64,000 nt of DNA from Achromobacter xylosoxidans (GTDB lineage Bacteria > Pseudomonadota > Gammaproteobacteria > Burkholderiales > Burkholderiaceae_B). The stretch covers positions 2,294,001-2,358,000 of the forward strand of contig NZ_CP061008.1 in assembly GCF_014490035.1 (NCBI RefSeq), given 5' to 3'. The position numbers and the translations under genes were made by a program. The notes under the pieces were generated by a model, which saw only the letters and a list, made by a program, of their open reading frames with translations, had not been told where the DNA came from and did not search any database. Positions 27,727 through 37,316 of this stretch are shown here, one piece after another; the first letter of the stretch is position 1; each line of letters starts with the position of its first letter.

Positions 27727-28421
27727 TGCTGCATGTCGACGCCGTACACAGCTATTACGGCAAGAGCCATATCCTGCAAGGCGTGTCGCTCGAATTGCCG
27801 CGGGGCCAGGTGGTGACGCTGCTGGGGCGCAACGGCGCCGGCAAGTCGACCACGCTCAAGACCATCGCCGGCGTGATCGCGCCCAAGGGGGGCGCGGTGC
27901 GCTACGGCGGGCGCGACATCGCCGGGCTGCCGGCGCACAGGATCGCGTCCATGGGGGTCTGCCTGGTGCCCGAGCACCGCGGCATCTTCAAGCTGCTGAC
28001 GGTCGAGGAAAATCTCAAGCTGGGCATGCGCCGCGATTCGCCCTGGCAGCTGGAAGACATCTACCGCATCTTTCCCCGCCTGAAGGAGCGCCGCAAGAAT
28101 GGCGGCGGCCAGTTGTCCGGCGGCGAACAGCAGATGCTGGCCATCGGGCGCGCGCTGATGAACCATCCGCGCGTGCTGATGCTGGACGAGCCGGTCGAAG
28201 GCCTGGCGCCGGTGATCGTCGAGGAGATCGTGGCGCAGATCAAGTCCATCAAGCAGGCCGGCGTCACCATCCTGCTGGTGGAGCAGAACCTGGAAGTCTG
28301 CACCCAGCTGGCCGACCGCCATTTCATCATCGAGCAGGGATCCATCGTCTACGAAGGCAGCAACGCGGACTTCATGGCGGACGAAAACGTGAAGGACCGA
28401 TACCTGGGCGTGGGCGTCTAG
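27723..28421 (+). CDS. LivF-type ABC transporter ATPase
   Basis: This 232-residue ATPase is the second nucleotide-binding subunit. Walker A is GRNGAGKST near residue 37, the signature is QLSGGEQQMLAIGRALM and Walker B is VLMLDEPVEGLAP, a sequence characteristic of LivF. The switch His is replaced by Gln in LLVEQNLE, as is normal for this subfamily. It closes the five-gene importer set and is followed 39 bp later by the M20 hydrolase gene, probably on the same transcript. Confidence 0.95.
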   Translation: MMLHVDAVHSYYGKSHILQGVSLELPRGQVVTLLGRNGAGKSTTLKTIAGVIAPKGGAVRYGGRDIAGLPAHRIASMGVCLVPEHRGIFKLLTVEENLKLGMRRDSPWQLEDIYRIFPRLKERRKNGGGQLSGGEQQMLAIGRALMNHPRVLMLDEPVEGLAPVIVEEIVAQIKSIKQAGVTILLVEQNLEVCTQLADRHFIIEQGSIVYEGSNADFMADENVKDRYLGVGV

Positions 28422-28460
28422 GGACCGCCTGCGCCGCGCAACCGAAGCAAGGGAAACACC

Positions 28461-29744
28461 ATGGAAATGAACGCACTGGAGGCCGTCAGCGGCATCCGCA
28501 TCGACGGCAGCCGCCTCTGGAATTCGCTGATGGAGCTGGCCCGCATCGGCGCCACCGACAAGGGCGGGGTGTGCCGGCTGGCGCTGAGCGAACTGGACCG
28601 GCAGGGCCGCGACCTGGTCTGCGCCTGGGCCCGGGAGCTGGGCTGCAGCGTGCGCGTGGACGCCATCGGCAACATCTTCATGCGCCGCCCCGGCCTGCGC
28701 GATGACTTGCCCGCCGTGATGACCGGCAGCCATATCGACACCCAGCCCACCGGCGGAAAATTCGACGGCAATTATGGGGTGCTTGCAGGCATCGAGGTCC
28801 TGCGCACGCTGCACGAGCGCGGCATCGCCACCGAAGCGCCGCTGGAAGTGGTGGTGTGGACCAATGAGGAAGGCTCGCGCTTCGTGCCCGTGATGATGGG
28901 TTCCGGCGTGTACGCCGGCGCGTTCACGCTGGAGCACGCGCTGGCCGTGCGCGACCGCGACGGCGTCAGCGTGGATGAAGCGCTGCGCGCCATCGGCTAT
29001 GCCGGGCCGGAGCCGGCGCGGCCCGGCGATGTCAGCGCCTACTTCGAGGCGCACATCGAGCAGGGCCCCATCCTGGAAGACCGCGGCATCACCATCGGTT
29101 CGGTGCAGGGTGCCCTCGGGCAGCGCTGGTACGACGTCGCCATCACCGGCCAGGAGGCGCATGCCGGGCCCACGCCGATGGAACTGCGCCGCGACGCCTT
29201 GCTGACCGCGTCCAGGCTGGTGCTGGAGGTCAACCGGATTGCACTGGAGCATGCGCCGCATGGCCGCGGCACGGTGGGCTGCATCGACAGCTTCCCGAAC
29301 TCGCGCAACGTGATCCCGGGCCGCGTGGCGCTTACCGTGGACCTGCGCGCCGCCGACGATGCCACGCTGGACAGCATGGCCGCGGCATTTGCGCGCGCCT
29401 GCGAGGAACTGGCCGAGCCGGGCCGCTTCCAGGTCGACAGCAAGGAGGTCGTGTACTTCCCGCCGCAGCCCTTCGAGCCCCGGCTGGTGCAGGCCATCCG
29501 CGACGGCGCGCGCACGCTGGGCCTGGATGCGCTGGACGTGATCAGCGGCGCGGGCCATGACGCCGTCTACATGGCGCGGGTGGCGCCCACCGCCATGATC
29601 TTCGTGCCGTGCAAGGACGGCATCAGCCACAACGAGATCGAGGACGCGCAGCCCGAGCATCTGGAGGCGGGCTGCAATGTGCTGCTGCATGCCATGTTGC
29701 GCTGTTGCGGGCATATCCAGTTTTCTGATGGGGGCGCGCAATGA
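28461..29744 (+). CDS. M20-family Zn hydrolase, carbamoylase/ureidase type
   Basis: This 427-residue enzyme belongs to the allantoate amidohydrolase/N-carbamoyl-L-amino acid hydrolase/beta-ureidopropionase group, which splits a C-N bond of a linear ureide or carbamoyl compound. Metal-site motifs are GSHIDTQPTGGKFDGNYG near residue 90, WTNEEGSRF near 137, YFEAHIEQGP near 195 and SGAGHDAVYMA near 365. GQEAHAGPTPM belongs to the dimerisation domain. The context (importer before, M81 protein after) suggests hydrolysis of the imported compound. Its stop overlaps the next start by four bases. The exact substrate cannot be assigned. Confidence 0.88.
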   Translation: MEMNALEAVSGIRIDGSRLWNSLMELARIGATDKGGVCRLALSELDRQGRDLVCAWARELGCSVRVDAIGNIFMRRPGLRDDLPAVMTGSHIDTQPTGGKFDGNYGVLAGIEVLRTLHERGIATEAPLEVVVWTNEEGSRFVPVMMGSGVYAGAFTLEHALAVRDRDGVSVDEALRAIGYAGPEPARPGDVSAYFEAHIEQGPILEDRGITIGSVQGALGQRWYDVAITGQEAHAGPTPMELRRDALLTASRLVLEVNRIALEHAPHGRGTVGCIDSFPNSRNVIPGRVALTVDLRAADDATLDSMAAAFARACEELAEPGRFQVDSKEVVYFPPQPFEPRLVQAIRDGARTLGLDALDVISGAGHDAVYMARVAPTAMIFVPCKDGISHNEIEDAQPEHLEAGCNVLLHAMLRCCGHIQFSDGGAQ

Positions 29745-31248
29745 AGGCGCTGATCGCGAGGCTGAATCACGAGACCAACACCTTCTCGCCGGTGCCGACG
29801 CCGCTATCCGCCTTCGGCAACGGCGGCCCCGCCTACGATGCGGCGGCCTATGAGGAGAACAAGGGCAAGCGCACCGCGATGTCGGCGTTCATCGACCTGG
29901 CCGAAGCGCGCGGCGCCGAGCTGGTCACGCCCGTGTCGGCCACCGCCTATCCCAGCGGCCGCGTCGACGGCCAAGCCTATGCCGAGCTATGCGACCGCAT
30001 CGTGGCCGCCGCCCGGGGCTGCGACGTCATCCTGCTGGACCTGCATGGCGCCATGGCGGTGGAGAGCACCGACGACGGCGAGGGCGACCTGCTCGAACGG
30101 CTGCGCGCCGCCGCGCCGGACGTGCCGGTAGCCGTGGCGCTGGACCTGCACGGCAACGTCACGCAGAAGATGATGGACAACGCCGACGTCATCGTCAGCT
30201 TCAAGACCTATCCCCACATCGACATGTACGAAACCGGCGAGCACGCCGGCAGGCTGCTGTTTGCGGCATGGACGGCGGGTGCAAGCCGGTCATGGCATGG
30301 CGGCGTCTGCCGCTGGTGTCGCATTCCCTGCGCAGCAACACGGCCGAAGGCGCCATGCGCGCAGCCGTCGCAGCGGCGTGCCAGGCCGAGGCCGCGGGGA
30401 CGCTGGGCGTATCGGTGCTGGCGGGCTTCGGTTTGGCCGACATCCCGCATCCCTGCGTCAGCGTGGTCGTGGTGGCCGACGGCGACCGCGCCGAGGCGGA
30501 GCGCGTGGCGGGCGAGATCGCCGCCCTGATCTGGGAACAGCGCGACGGCTTCTTCTACGACAGCGAGCCGCTGGCCGAGTCGCTGGCGCGCGCCAAGGTC
30601 CTGGCCGAAGGCGCAAGCAAGCCGGTGCTGCTGCTGGACCATGGCGACAACTGCATGAGCGGCGGTACCTGCGACACCCTGGACGTGCTGATGGCTGCGC
30701 TGGATGCCGGATTGGAAGGGATTCAGGCCGGGCTGTTTTGCGACCCCGAAGCCGTGGCCGAGCTGACCCGCGCCGGCGTCGGCGCCACCGTCGAGCTGCC
30801 GGTGGGCAACAAGCGCGCCATCGGCGAGATCGGCCGGGCGGCGCAGCCCGTCACGCTGCGCGGCACCGTGCGCGCGCTCAGCAATGGCGAGTACGTGATC
30901 ACCGGTCCCACCTATACCGGGCAACTGGCCTGCATGGGCCGCAGCGCGGTGCTGGACATAGGCGCTGCGCAACTGGTGCTGACCGAACAGACCCACGAAC
31001 CCTGGGATCTGGGCGTGTTCCAGAGCCTGGGACTGGATCCGTCCCGCGCCCGTTACGTGCTGGTGAAGTCGCGCATGTACTGCCGCCCGGTGTTCGTGCC
31101 GATCTCCCAGGCGCTGGTCGAATGCGACAGCCCTGGCGTGACCAGCTCAGACTGGTCGCTGTTCGAATTCCGCAGGCGCTCGCGGCCGCTGTATCCGCTG
31201 GAACCCATGGCGGCGGCGGACTACGATCCTCGCGCGGGCGGCCGATAA
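29741..31248 (+). pseudogene. M81 (MlrC-like) metallopeptidase-family gene, frameshifted
   Basis: The M81 family includes the microcystin-breakdown protein MlrC. The N-terminal part (frame of 29741) has LNHETNTFSPVP, LLDLHGAMAVES, ALDLHGNVTQKM and TYPHIDMYETGEHAGRLLFA. After about 30270 homology continues only in the -1 frame with CKPVMAWRRLPLVSHSLRSN, LLDHGDNCMSGG and the normal C-terminus. Adding one G to the run at 30270-30271 restores a continuous protein of about 500 residues, so one base has been lost, either by mutation or by a sequencing error. Without repair the first frame ends at 30529 after 262 codons. It is coupled to the upstream hydrolase by a four-base overlap. Confidence 0.85.
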
Positions 31249-31330
31249 ACCCGCCGGAAAGAGGAGGGCGCCGCACGCTGCAGCTGTGGCGCCCGGGCAA
31301 CGGACATTCTCAAACAAAAAGTAACATAAA

Positions 31331-31345
31331 TGAGAATGATTCCGT
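31331..31345. promoter_or_regulatory. Fur-box-like sequence before TonB receptor gene
   Basis: TGAGAATGATTCCGT matches the 7-1-7 Fur inverted repeat (TGATAAT-N-ATTATCA) closely in the left arm and partly in the right. It lies 156 bp before a siderophore receptor start, where iron repression is expected. Confidence 0.6.
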
Positions 31346-31500
31346 TTGTCGTAGAATGGGGCGCTCAGTAATTCCAGTCCCCTTTGGTGCAGCCGGCCCG
31401 GCAAGGCCCCGGCCTTCCGGCACATTCCAGACGCATCCGTAATTCTTAGTGCGCGCGTGACCCCATCGGGATTTTGATCTCTGCCTGCGAACTTCCCGAC

Positions 31501-33705
31501 ATGAAAATCCGAACTCTTGTCTGCATGGCCGCCGCGCTGCCGTGCTATCTCCCCGTTGTCCAAGCCCAATCCGCGTCCGATCAGGCCGGCTCCGTCGTTT
31601 CCATGGACGCCATCAAGGTCGAGGCCAGCGCCGATGCCTCGGCCGGCGGCCTGGCCGAGCCCTTCGCCGGCGGACAGGTTGCGCGCGGCGGCCGCATCGG
31701 CCTGTTCGGCACCCAAGACATCATGGACACGCCGTTCAGCATCACCAGCTATACCAATGAACTGATCCAGGACCGGCAGGCCCGCAGCGTGGGCGACGTG
31801 CTGCAGAACGACCCGGGCGTGCGCGTGGCGCGCGGTTTCGGCAACTTCCAGGAGTCGTACTTCATCCGCGGCTTCATCCTGGGTTCGGACGACGTGGCCT
31901 ATAACGGCCTCTACAGCCTGCTGCCGCGCCAGTACATCGCCACCGAACTGTTCGAGCGCGTGGAAGTCCTGCGTGGAGCCTCCACCTTCCTGACGGGCGC
32001 GGCTCCCGGCGGCGGCGGCATCGGCGGGGTGATCAACCTGGTACCCAAGCGCGCGCCGAACGAACCGTTGACCCGCGTCACCACCGGGGTGTCCAGCGGC
32101 GGGCAGTTCCAGTTGTCCACCGACATCGCCCGCCGCTTTGGCCCTGGCGATAGCACCGGCATCCGCTTGAACGCCGCGCAGCGCAGCGGCGACACCGGCA
32201 TCGACGATGAACATTCGCGCACCAGCCTGGTATCGCTGGGCCTGGATTGGCGTTCGGCCGATACGCGCTTGTCTGCCGACATCGGCTGGCAGGAGAACAA
32301 GCTCAAGCGCGCGCGGCCCAACGTGACGCTGGGCGCCGGCGTCACCAAGGTGCCGGACGCGCCCGACGCCAGCTCCAACTATGCGCAGCCCTGGTCGTAC
32401 TCGAACGAGCGCGATGTTTTCGGTACCGTGCGCGGCGAACACGATTTCAGCGACAAGCTGACCGCCTATGCGGCCTTTGGCATGCGCCGCAGCGACGAAG
32501 CAAATTCGCTGGGCAACGTCACGCTGACCAACGGCAGCACGGGCGCGGGCACCTTCTACCGCTTTGACAATACCCGCGAAGACAGCGTGAACACGGGCGA
32601 ACTGGGCCTGCGCGGCAAACTGCGCACGGGGCCGGTAGGCCACGAGTTCGTCGTGTCGGCATCCTTCTTCGACCTGAAGAAGAAAAATGCCTATGTGATG
32701 GACTGGCAGAACACGTATCCCACCAACATCTACAACCCGATTTCGTATGACAAGCCGCCATTCAGCGCCACCGCGCTGCGCGGCAATGACCTGGACGATC
32801 CGGCGCTGCAAGGCCGCACCCGTCTGAGCAGCTACGCCATCGGCGACACGTTGTCGTTCCTGGACGACAAGGTGCTGCTCACGGCCGGCATCCGCCATCA
32901 GCGGCTGTCGCAGCGCGACTACGCGTACAACACCGGCAAGGAAAGCGGCGCGTACGACGCCAGCCATAATTCGCCCGCCGCGGGTCTGGTCGTCAAGGTC
33001 GCGCCCAGCGTTTCGCTGTATGCGAACTACATCGAGGCGCTGGTCGCGGGGCCGACCGCTCCGGCCAATGCCGGCGGCAAGCCGGTGCCCAACGCCGGCC
33101 AGAGCCTGCCGCCGTTTGTCTCCAAGCAGAAGGAAATCGGCGCGAAGTACGAGGGAGATGGCATGGGGGCAGGATTGGCCTTGTTCTCCACCGACAAGCC
33201 GCGCGCCATGTATAACGCCAGCAACGAGCTGACGACCTCGGGCAAGGACCGCCACCAGGGCGTCGAACTCACGATGTACGGCGAACCCATCAAGAGCGTG
33301 CGCCTCTTGGGCGGCCTGACCTGGCTGGATGCCACGCAGCGCTCCACCGGCAACCCTTCCATCGACGGCAACCGCGTGATCGGCGTGCCGCGCTTCCAGG
33401 CCAACATGGGCGTGGAATGGGACATTCCCGGCGTGCCGGGCCTGGCGGTGGACGGCCGCGTGGTCTATACCGGCGCGTCCTACGCGGACGACGCCAACAC
33501 GCTCAAGGTGCCGGGCTGGACCCGCTTCGATGCGGGCCTGCGCTACATGATGGACGTGGACGGCCACGTCGTGACGCTGCGCGCCCGCGTGGACAACATC
33601 GCCAACCGCAACTACTGGTCGTCGGTGGGCGGATATCCCGGCAACGGCTATCTGGTGCTGGGCGGACCGCGTACCTTCTCGCTCAGCGCGAGCATGGACT
33701 TCTGA
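31501..33705 (+). CDS. TonB-dependent siderophore receptor
   Basis: This outer-membrane receptor of 734 residues imports a ferric siderophore with energy from TonB. It has a signal peptide ending near VVQAQ, a plug domain (about 50-200) with NDPGVRVARGFGNFQESYFI, RVEVLRGASTFLTGAAPGGG and GGVINLVPKRAP, then a 22-strand-type barrel ending in the outer-membrane signature LSASMDF with a terminal Phe. I placed the start at 31501 (MKIRTLVC), which gives a proper signal peptide. The length without an extra N-terminal signalling domain suggests it does not feed a sigma/anti-sigma pair. The siderophore cannot be named. A Fur-like box lies upstream. Confidence 0.93.
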   Translation: MKIRTLVCMAAALPCYLPVVQAQSASDQAGSVVSMDAIKVEASADASAGGLAEPFAGGQVARGGRIGLFGTQDIMDTPFSITSYTNELIQDRQARSVGDVLQNDPGVRVARGFGNFQESYFIRGFILGSDDVAYNGLYSLLPRQYIATELFERVEVLRGASTFLTGAAPGGGGIGGVINLVPKRAPNEPLTRVTTGVSSGGQFQLSTDIARRFGPGDSTGIRLNAAQRSGDTGIDDEHSRTSLVSLGLDWRSADTRLSADIGWQENKLKRARPNVTLGAGVTKVPDAPDASSNYAQPWSYSNERDVFGTVRGEHDFSDKLTAYAAFGMRRSDEANSLGNVTLTNGSTGAGTFYRFDNTREDSVNTGELGLRGKLRTGPVGHEFVVSASFFDLKKKNAYVMDWQNTYPTNIYNPISYDKPPFSATALRGNDLDDPALQGRTRLSSYAIGDTLSFLDDKVLLTAGIRHQRLSQRDYAYNTGKESGAYDASHNSPAAGLVVKVAPSVSLYANYIEALVAGPTAPANAGGKPVPNAGQSLPPFVSKQKEIGAKYEGDGMGAGLALFSTDKPRAMYNASNELTTSGKDRHQGVELTMYGEPIKSVRLLGGLTWLDATQRSTGNPSIDGNRVIGVPRFQANMGVEWDIPGVPGLAVDGRVVYTGASYADDANTLKVPGWTRFDAGLRYMMDVDGHVVTLRARVDNIANRNYWSSVGGYPGNGYLVLGGPRTFSLSASMDF

Positions 33706-33721
33706 GTTCAGGCGGCGGCGT

Positions 33722-34321
33722 TCACCAGAACCAGCCGCCGCGCGTGAGATCGCTCTCGCAGCTCTTGTACTGCGCGGCGAACTTCTGGGCCCGCGCCTGC
33801 ACCTTCTGCGATACGGTCTTGAGCCAGGCCTTGCGGTCATAGCTGCGGTTGCGGTAGCCGGTCCAGCCCTCGTGGTAGTTCAGGTATTGGCCATAGGCGT
33901 CGGACTTGGACACGCCGTTGATGCGCTGGGTCTTGTTCATGTACCAGCCCATGAAATCCAGCGCGTCGGCGAAGTCGTCGCGGCTGGAACCCCAGCCTCC
34001 CGCATCTTTCTTGTAATCGTCCCAGGTCTCGTCCTTGACCTGGGCGTAGCCGTAGGCGGAACTGACGCGGCCCCAGGGGATGAAGCCCAGGAAGTAGTAG
34101 CGCGGCGGCACCGCGTCATGCTTGAAGGACGATTCCTGGTACATCATGGCCATGGGCACCGGCACGGGCGCGCCCCATTTCTTCTGCACCTTCAAGGCGG
34201 CATCGTGCCAGTCCGGCTTTTCGCGAAAGATGGCGCAGATGTTCTCGGGATTCGAGGGCGGCGCGGTGGCGCAGCCGGCGAGCGCCAGCAATAGCAGCGG
34301 CGGCAGCAAAAGCCGGGTCAT
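33722..34321 (-). CDS. SLT-domain lipoprotein (lytic transglycosylase-like)
   Basis: This 199-residue lipoprotein has a lipobox LAGC with Cys at 17. The rest is a compact SLT-like fold: AMMYQESSFKHDAVPPR near residue 58, where the Glu is the expected catalytic acid, then SSAYGYAQVKDETWDDYK near 88 and YLNYHEGWTGY near 148. Lytic transglycosylases cleave peptidoglycan between MurNAc and GlcNAc. The protein is shorter than classic Slt enzymes but has the core motifs. It is convergent with the TonB receptor gene and appears monocistronic. Confidence 0.82.
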   Translation of the reverse strand: MTRLLLPPLLLLALAGCATAPPSNPENICAIFREKPDWHDAALKVQKKWGAPVPVPMAMMYQESSFKHDAVPPRYYFLGFIPWGRVSSAYGYAQVKDETWDDYKKDAGGWGSSRDDFADALDFMGWYMNKTQRINGVSKSDAYGQYLNYHEGWTGYRNRSYDRKAWLKTVSQKVQARAQKFAAQYKSCESDLTRGGWFW

Positions 34322-34451
34322 TGGCGGTCTTCCTCCGGAGATCGGGGCAGGGGTGGGGGGCGGATGTCACAAGTTACCGCGATTGTATGAAAACGTATCG
34401 CAGAAAAAGTTCCGTCCCTGAAATTTTCAGACCTGTGCCGCATGCGCCAGG

Positions 34452-34486
34452 CAAAGAAAAACGGCCCCGGATTGCTCCGGGGCCGT
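34452..34486 (-). terminator. acnB terminator
   Basis: A 10-bp perfect stem (ACGGCCCCGG with CCGGGGCCGT) with a 6-base loop lies 38 bp after the acnB stop. Read on the minus strand it is followed by TTTTCTTTGC, a usable T-run. Confidence 0.8.
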
Positions 34487-34523
34487 CTTGCAGGCGATGC
34501 AGCCAGGCTGCTGCGCCCGATGC

Positions 34524-37115
34524 TTAGACTTCGATGACGTCAGCCACGTCCTTGTAGTCCGCGATCTTGTCGAAGTTCAGGTACTGGTAGATCTGGTCGC
34601 CGCTCTTGTTGATGACGCCCATGTCGGCCATGTACTCGTCCTTGGTCGGGATGCGGCCCAGCTTCGAGCAGATGGCGGCCAGTTCGGCCGAACCCAGGTA
34701 CACGTTGGTGTTCTTGCCCAGGCGGTTGGGGAAGTTGCGGGTGCTGGTCGACATGACGGTCGCGCCTTCGCGCACCTGCGCCTGGTTGCCCATGCACAGC
34801 GAGCAGCCCGGCATTTCCGTACGGGCGCCGGCGGTGCCGAACACGCCGTAGTGGCCTTCCTCGGTCAGCTGGGTGGCGTCCATCTTGGTCGGGGGAGCGA
34901 CCCACAGCTTGACCGGGATGTCGCGCTTGCCTTCCAGCAGCTTGGAGGCTGCGCGGAAGTGGCCGATGTTGGTCATGCAGCTGCCGATGAACACTTCGTC
35001 GATCTTGGCGCCGGCGACTTCCGACAGAGTCTTCACGTCGTCGGGGTCGTTCGGGCAGGCCACGATGGGTTCGTGCACGTCGGCCAGGTCGATCTCGATC
35101 ACGGCGGCGTATTCGGCGTCGGCGTCCGGCTCCAGCAGCTTGGGGTCGGCCAGCCAGGCTTCCATGGCCTTGATGCGGCGGCCCAGCGTGCGCTCGTCTT
35201 CGTAGCCGTTGGCGATCATCCACTTCAGCATCACGATGTTGCTGTTGATGTACTCGATGATCGGTTCCTTGTTCAGGCGCACCGAGCAGCCGGCGGCCGA
35301 ACGTTCGGCGGAAGCGTCCGACAGTTCAAAGGCTTGTTCGACCTTCAGGTCGGGCAGGCCTTCGATTTCCAGGATGCGGCCGGAGAAGATGTTCTTCTTG
35401 CCTTGCTTGGCCACCGTCAGCAGGCCTTGCTTGATGGCGTACAGCGGGATCGCGTTGACCAGGTCGCGCAGGGTCACGCCGGGTTGCAGCTTGCCCTTGA
35501 AGCGGACCAGCACCGATTCCGGCATGTCCAGCGGCATCACGCCGGTGGCGGCGGCAAAGGCGACCAGGCCCGAGCCGGCCGGGAACGAGATGCCGATGGG
35601 GAAGCGGGTGTGCGAGTCGCCGCCGGTGCCGACGGTGTCGGGCAGCAGCATGCGGTTCAGCCAGGAGTGGATCACGCCGTCGCCCGGACGCAGCGACACG
35701 CCGCCGCGGGTGCTGATGAATTCAGGCAGCGTGTGGTGCGTCTTGACGTCCACGGGCTTGGGGTAGGCGGCGGTGTGGCAGAACGACTGCATCACCAGGT
35801 CGGCCGAGAAGCCCAGGCAGGCCAGGTCCTTCAGCTCGTCGCGGGTCATGGGGCCGGTGGTGTCCTGGCTGCCGACCGAGGTCATCTTCGGTTCGCAGTA
35901 GGTGCCCGGGCGGATGCCCTTGCCTTCGGCCAGGCCGCAGGCGCGGCCGACCATCTTCTGGGCCAGCGTGTAACCCTTGCCCGTGTCGGCCGGGTCCTTG
36001 GGCAGGCGGAACAGCGTCGAGGCCGGCAGGCCCAGCGCTTCGCGCGCCTTGGCGGTCAGGCCGCGGCCGATGATCAGCGGAATGCGGCCGCCGGCGCGCA
36101 CTTCGTCGAACAGCACGTCGGACTTCACTTCGAATTCGGCGATGACTTCGCCGTTCTTCAATGCCTTGCCTTCATAGGGGCGCAGTTCGACCACATCGCC
36201 CATTTCCATCTTGGAAACGTCGAGTTCGATCGGCAGGGCGCCGGCGTCTTCCATGGTGTTGTAGAAGATCGGGGCGATCTTGTTGCCCAGGCACACGCCG
36301 CCAAAACGCTTGTTCGGCACGAAGGGGATGTCTTCGCCGGTGAACCACAGCACCGAATTGGTGGCCGACTTGCGCGACGAACCCGTGCCGACCACGTCGC
36401 CGACGTAGGCGACCAGGTGGCCCTTTTCCTTCAGGGATTCGATGAACTTGACCGGGCCGCGCTTGCCGTCTTCTTCCGGTTCGAACGCGGCGCCGTCGCG
36501 CTTGTTCTTCAGCATCGCCAGGGCGTGCATCGGGATGTCGGGGCGGGTGGTGGCGTCGGGAGCCGGCGACAGGTCGTCGGTGTTGGTTTCGCCGGGCACC
36601 TTGAAGACGGTGATGGTCAGGCTTTGCGGCAGTTCCGGACGGCTGGTGAACCATTCGGCGTCGGCCCAGCTCTGCATCACGGACTTGGCGTTGGCGTTGC
36701 CCTTGTCCGCCTTTTCCTTCACGTCGTGGAAGGCGTCGAACATCAGCAGGGTCTTCTTCAGCGCATCGGCGGCGATGGTGCCGATTTCAGCGTCGTCCAG
36801 CAGGTCGACCAGCGGGCCAATGTTGTAGCCGCCCAGCATCGTGCCGAGCAGTTCAGTCGCCTTGGCGCGGCTGATCAGCGCACAAGCTTCCTTGCCCAGG
36901 GCCACGGCGGCCAGGTACGAAGCCTTGACCTTGGCGGCGTCGTCCACGCCGGCCGGCACGCGGTGGGTCAGCAGGTCGACCAGGTTCTGCTCTTCGCCAG
37001 CGGGCGGGTTCTTGAGCAGTTCGATCAGTTCAGCGGTTTGTTTGGCCGTAAGGGGCAGCGGGGGGATCCCCAGAGCCGCGCGTTCGGCAACGTGTTGGCG
37101 GTAATTATCCAGCAT
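34524..37115 (-). CDS. acnB: Aconitate hydratase B / 2-methylisocitrate dehydratase
   Basis: AcnB is the main TCA-cycle aconitase of many proteobacteria and also hydrates 2-methylaconitate in the methylcitrate cycle. The 863-residue length agrees with E. coli AcnB (865). The N-terminal HEAT-like domain ([19 protein letters not shown]), the swivel domain ([19 protein letters not shown]) and the cluster-binding segments [10 protein letters not shown] and [13 protein letters not shown] are all present. The start at 37115 gives the normal N-terminus; the frame is open for 25 more codons. It ends in a strong terminator. Its upstream element is identical to that of acnA. Confidence 0.98.
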   Translation of the reverse strand: MLDNYRQHVAERAALGIPPLPLTAKQTAELIELLKNPPAGEEQNLVDLLTHRVPAGVDDAAKVKASYLAAVALGKEACALISRAKATELLGTMLGGYNIGPLVDLLDDAEIGTIAADALKKTLLMFDAFHDVKEKADKGNANAKSVMQSWADAEWFTSRPELPQSLTITVFKVPGETNTDDLSPAPDATTRPDIPMHALAMLKNKRDGAAFEPEEDGKRGPVKFIESLKEKGHLVAYVGDVVGTGSSRKSATNSVLWFTGEDIPFVPNKRFGGVCLGNKIAPIFYNTMEDAGALPIELDVSKMEMGDVVELRPYEGKALKNGEVIAEFEVKSDVLFDEVRAGGRIPLIIGRGLTAKAREALGLPASTLFRLPKDPADTGKGYTLAQKMVGRACGLAEGKGIRPGTYCEPKMTSVGSQDTTGPMTRDELKDLACLGFSADLVMQSFCHTAAYPKPVDVKTHHTLPEFISTRGGVSLRPGDGVIHSWLNRMLLPDTVGTGGDSHTRFPIGISFPAGSGLVAFAAATGVMPLDMPESVLVRFKGKLQPGVTLRDLVNAIPLYAIKQGLLTVAKQGKKNIFSGRILEIEGLPDLKVEQAFELSDASAERSAAGCSVRLNKEPIIEYINSNIVMLKWMIANGYEDERTLGRRIKAMEAWLADPKLLEPDADAEYAAVIEIDLADVHEPIVACPNDPDDVKTLSEVAGAKIDEVFIGSCMTNIGHFRAASKLLEGKRDIPVKLWVAPPTKMDATQLTEEGHYGVFGTAGARTEMPGCSLCMGNQAQVREGATVMSTSTRNFPNRLGKNTNVYLGSAELAAICSKLGRIPTKDEYMADMGVINKSGDQIYQYLNFDKIADYKDVADVIEV

Positions 37116-37190
37116 GTGAGGCCTGCTCAAAGTCGGGTTGGAAGAAGGGTTGTTCGCCGAATTGTAGAGGGAACAGGGGGACGCAAGCAA

Positions 37191-37216
37191 ATGTCTTATA
37201 TCTTATATAAGACTTG
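37191..37216. promoter_or_regulatory. AT-rich palindromic element upstream of acnB (identical at acnA)
   Basis: This is the second copy of the 26-bp element, with the 12-bp palindrome TCTTATATAAGA at 37201-37212. It lies 76 bp before the acnB start codon, in the same orientation to the gene as at acnA. The surrounding sequence is not conserved between the two loci, so the match is not a duplication of a whole promoter. Confidence 0.75.
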
Positions 37217-37316
37217 GGTCCATAGCTGTTGCTTAAGGGCGACGGGCCGGTGCGCCCGGGGCGGCGCCGGGAAGGCCGGCGGGCGGCGCCGGCCGGGAGC
37301 GTTCCGTCAGAGCGGC

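Noticed and set aside
27273..29741. Minus-strand open frame of about 820 codons opposite the ABC ATPase and hydrolase genes
   Set aside because: Antisense shadow; the plus-strand genes carry complete Walker and metal-site motifs.
30262..30285. Programmed -1 ribosomal frameshift in the M81 gene
   Set aside because: There is no X-XXY-YYZ slippery heptamer or convincing downstream pseudoknot, and the family is normally encoded in one frame; a lost G is simpler.
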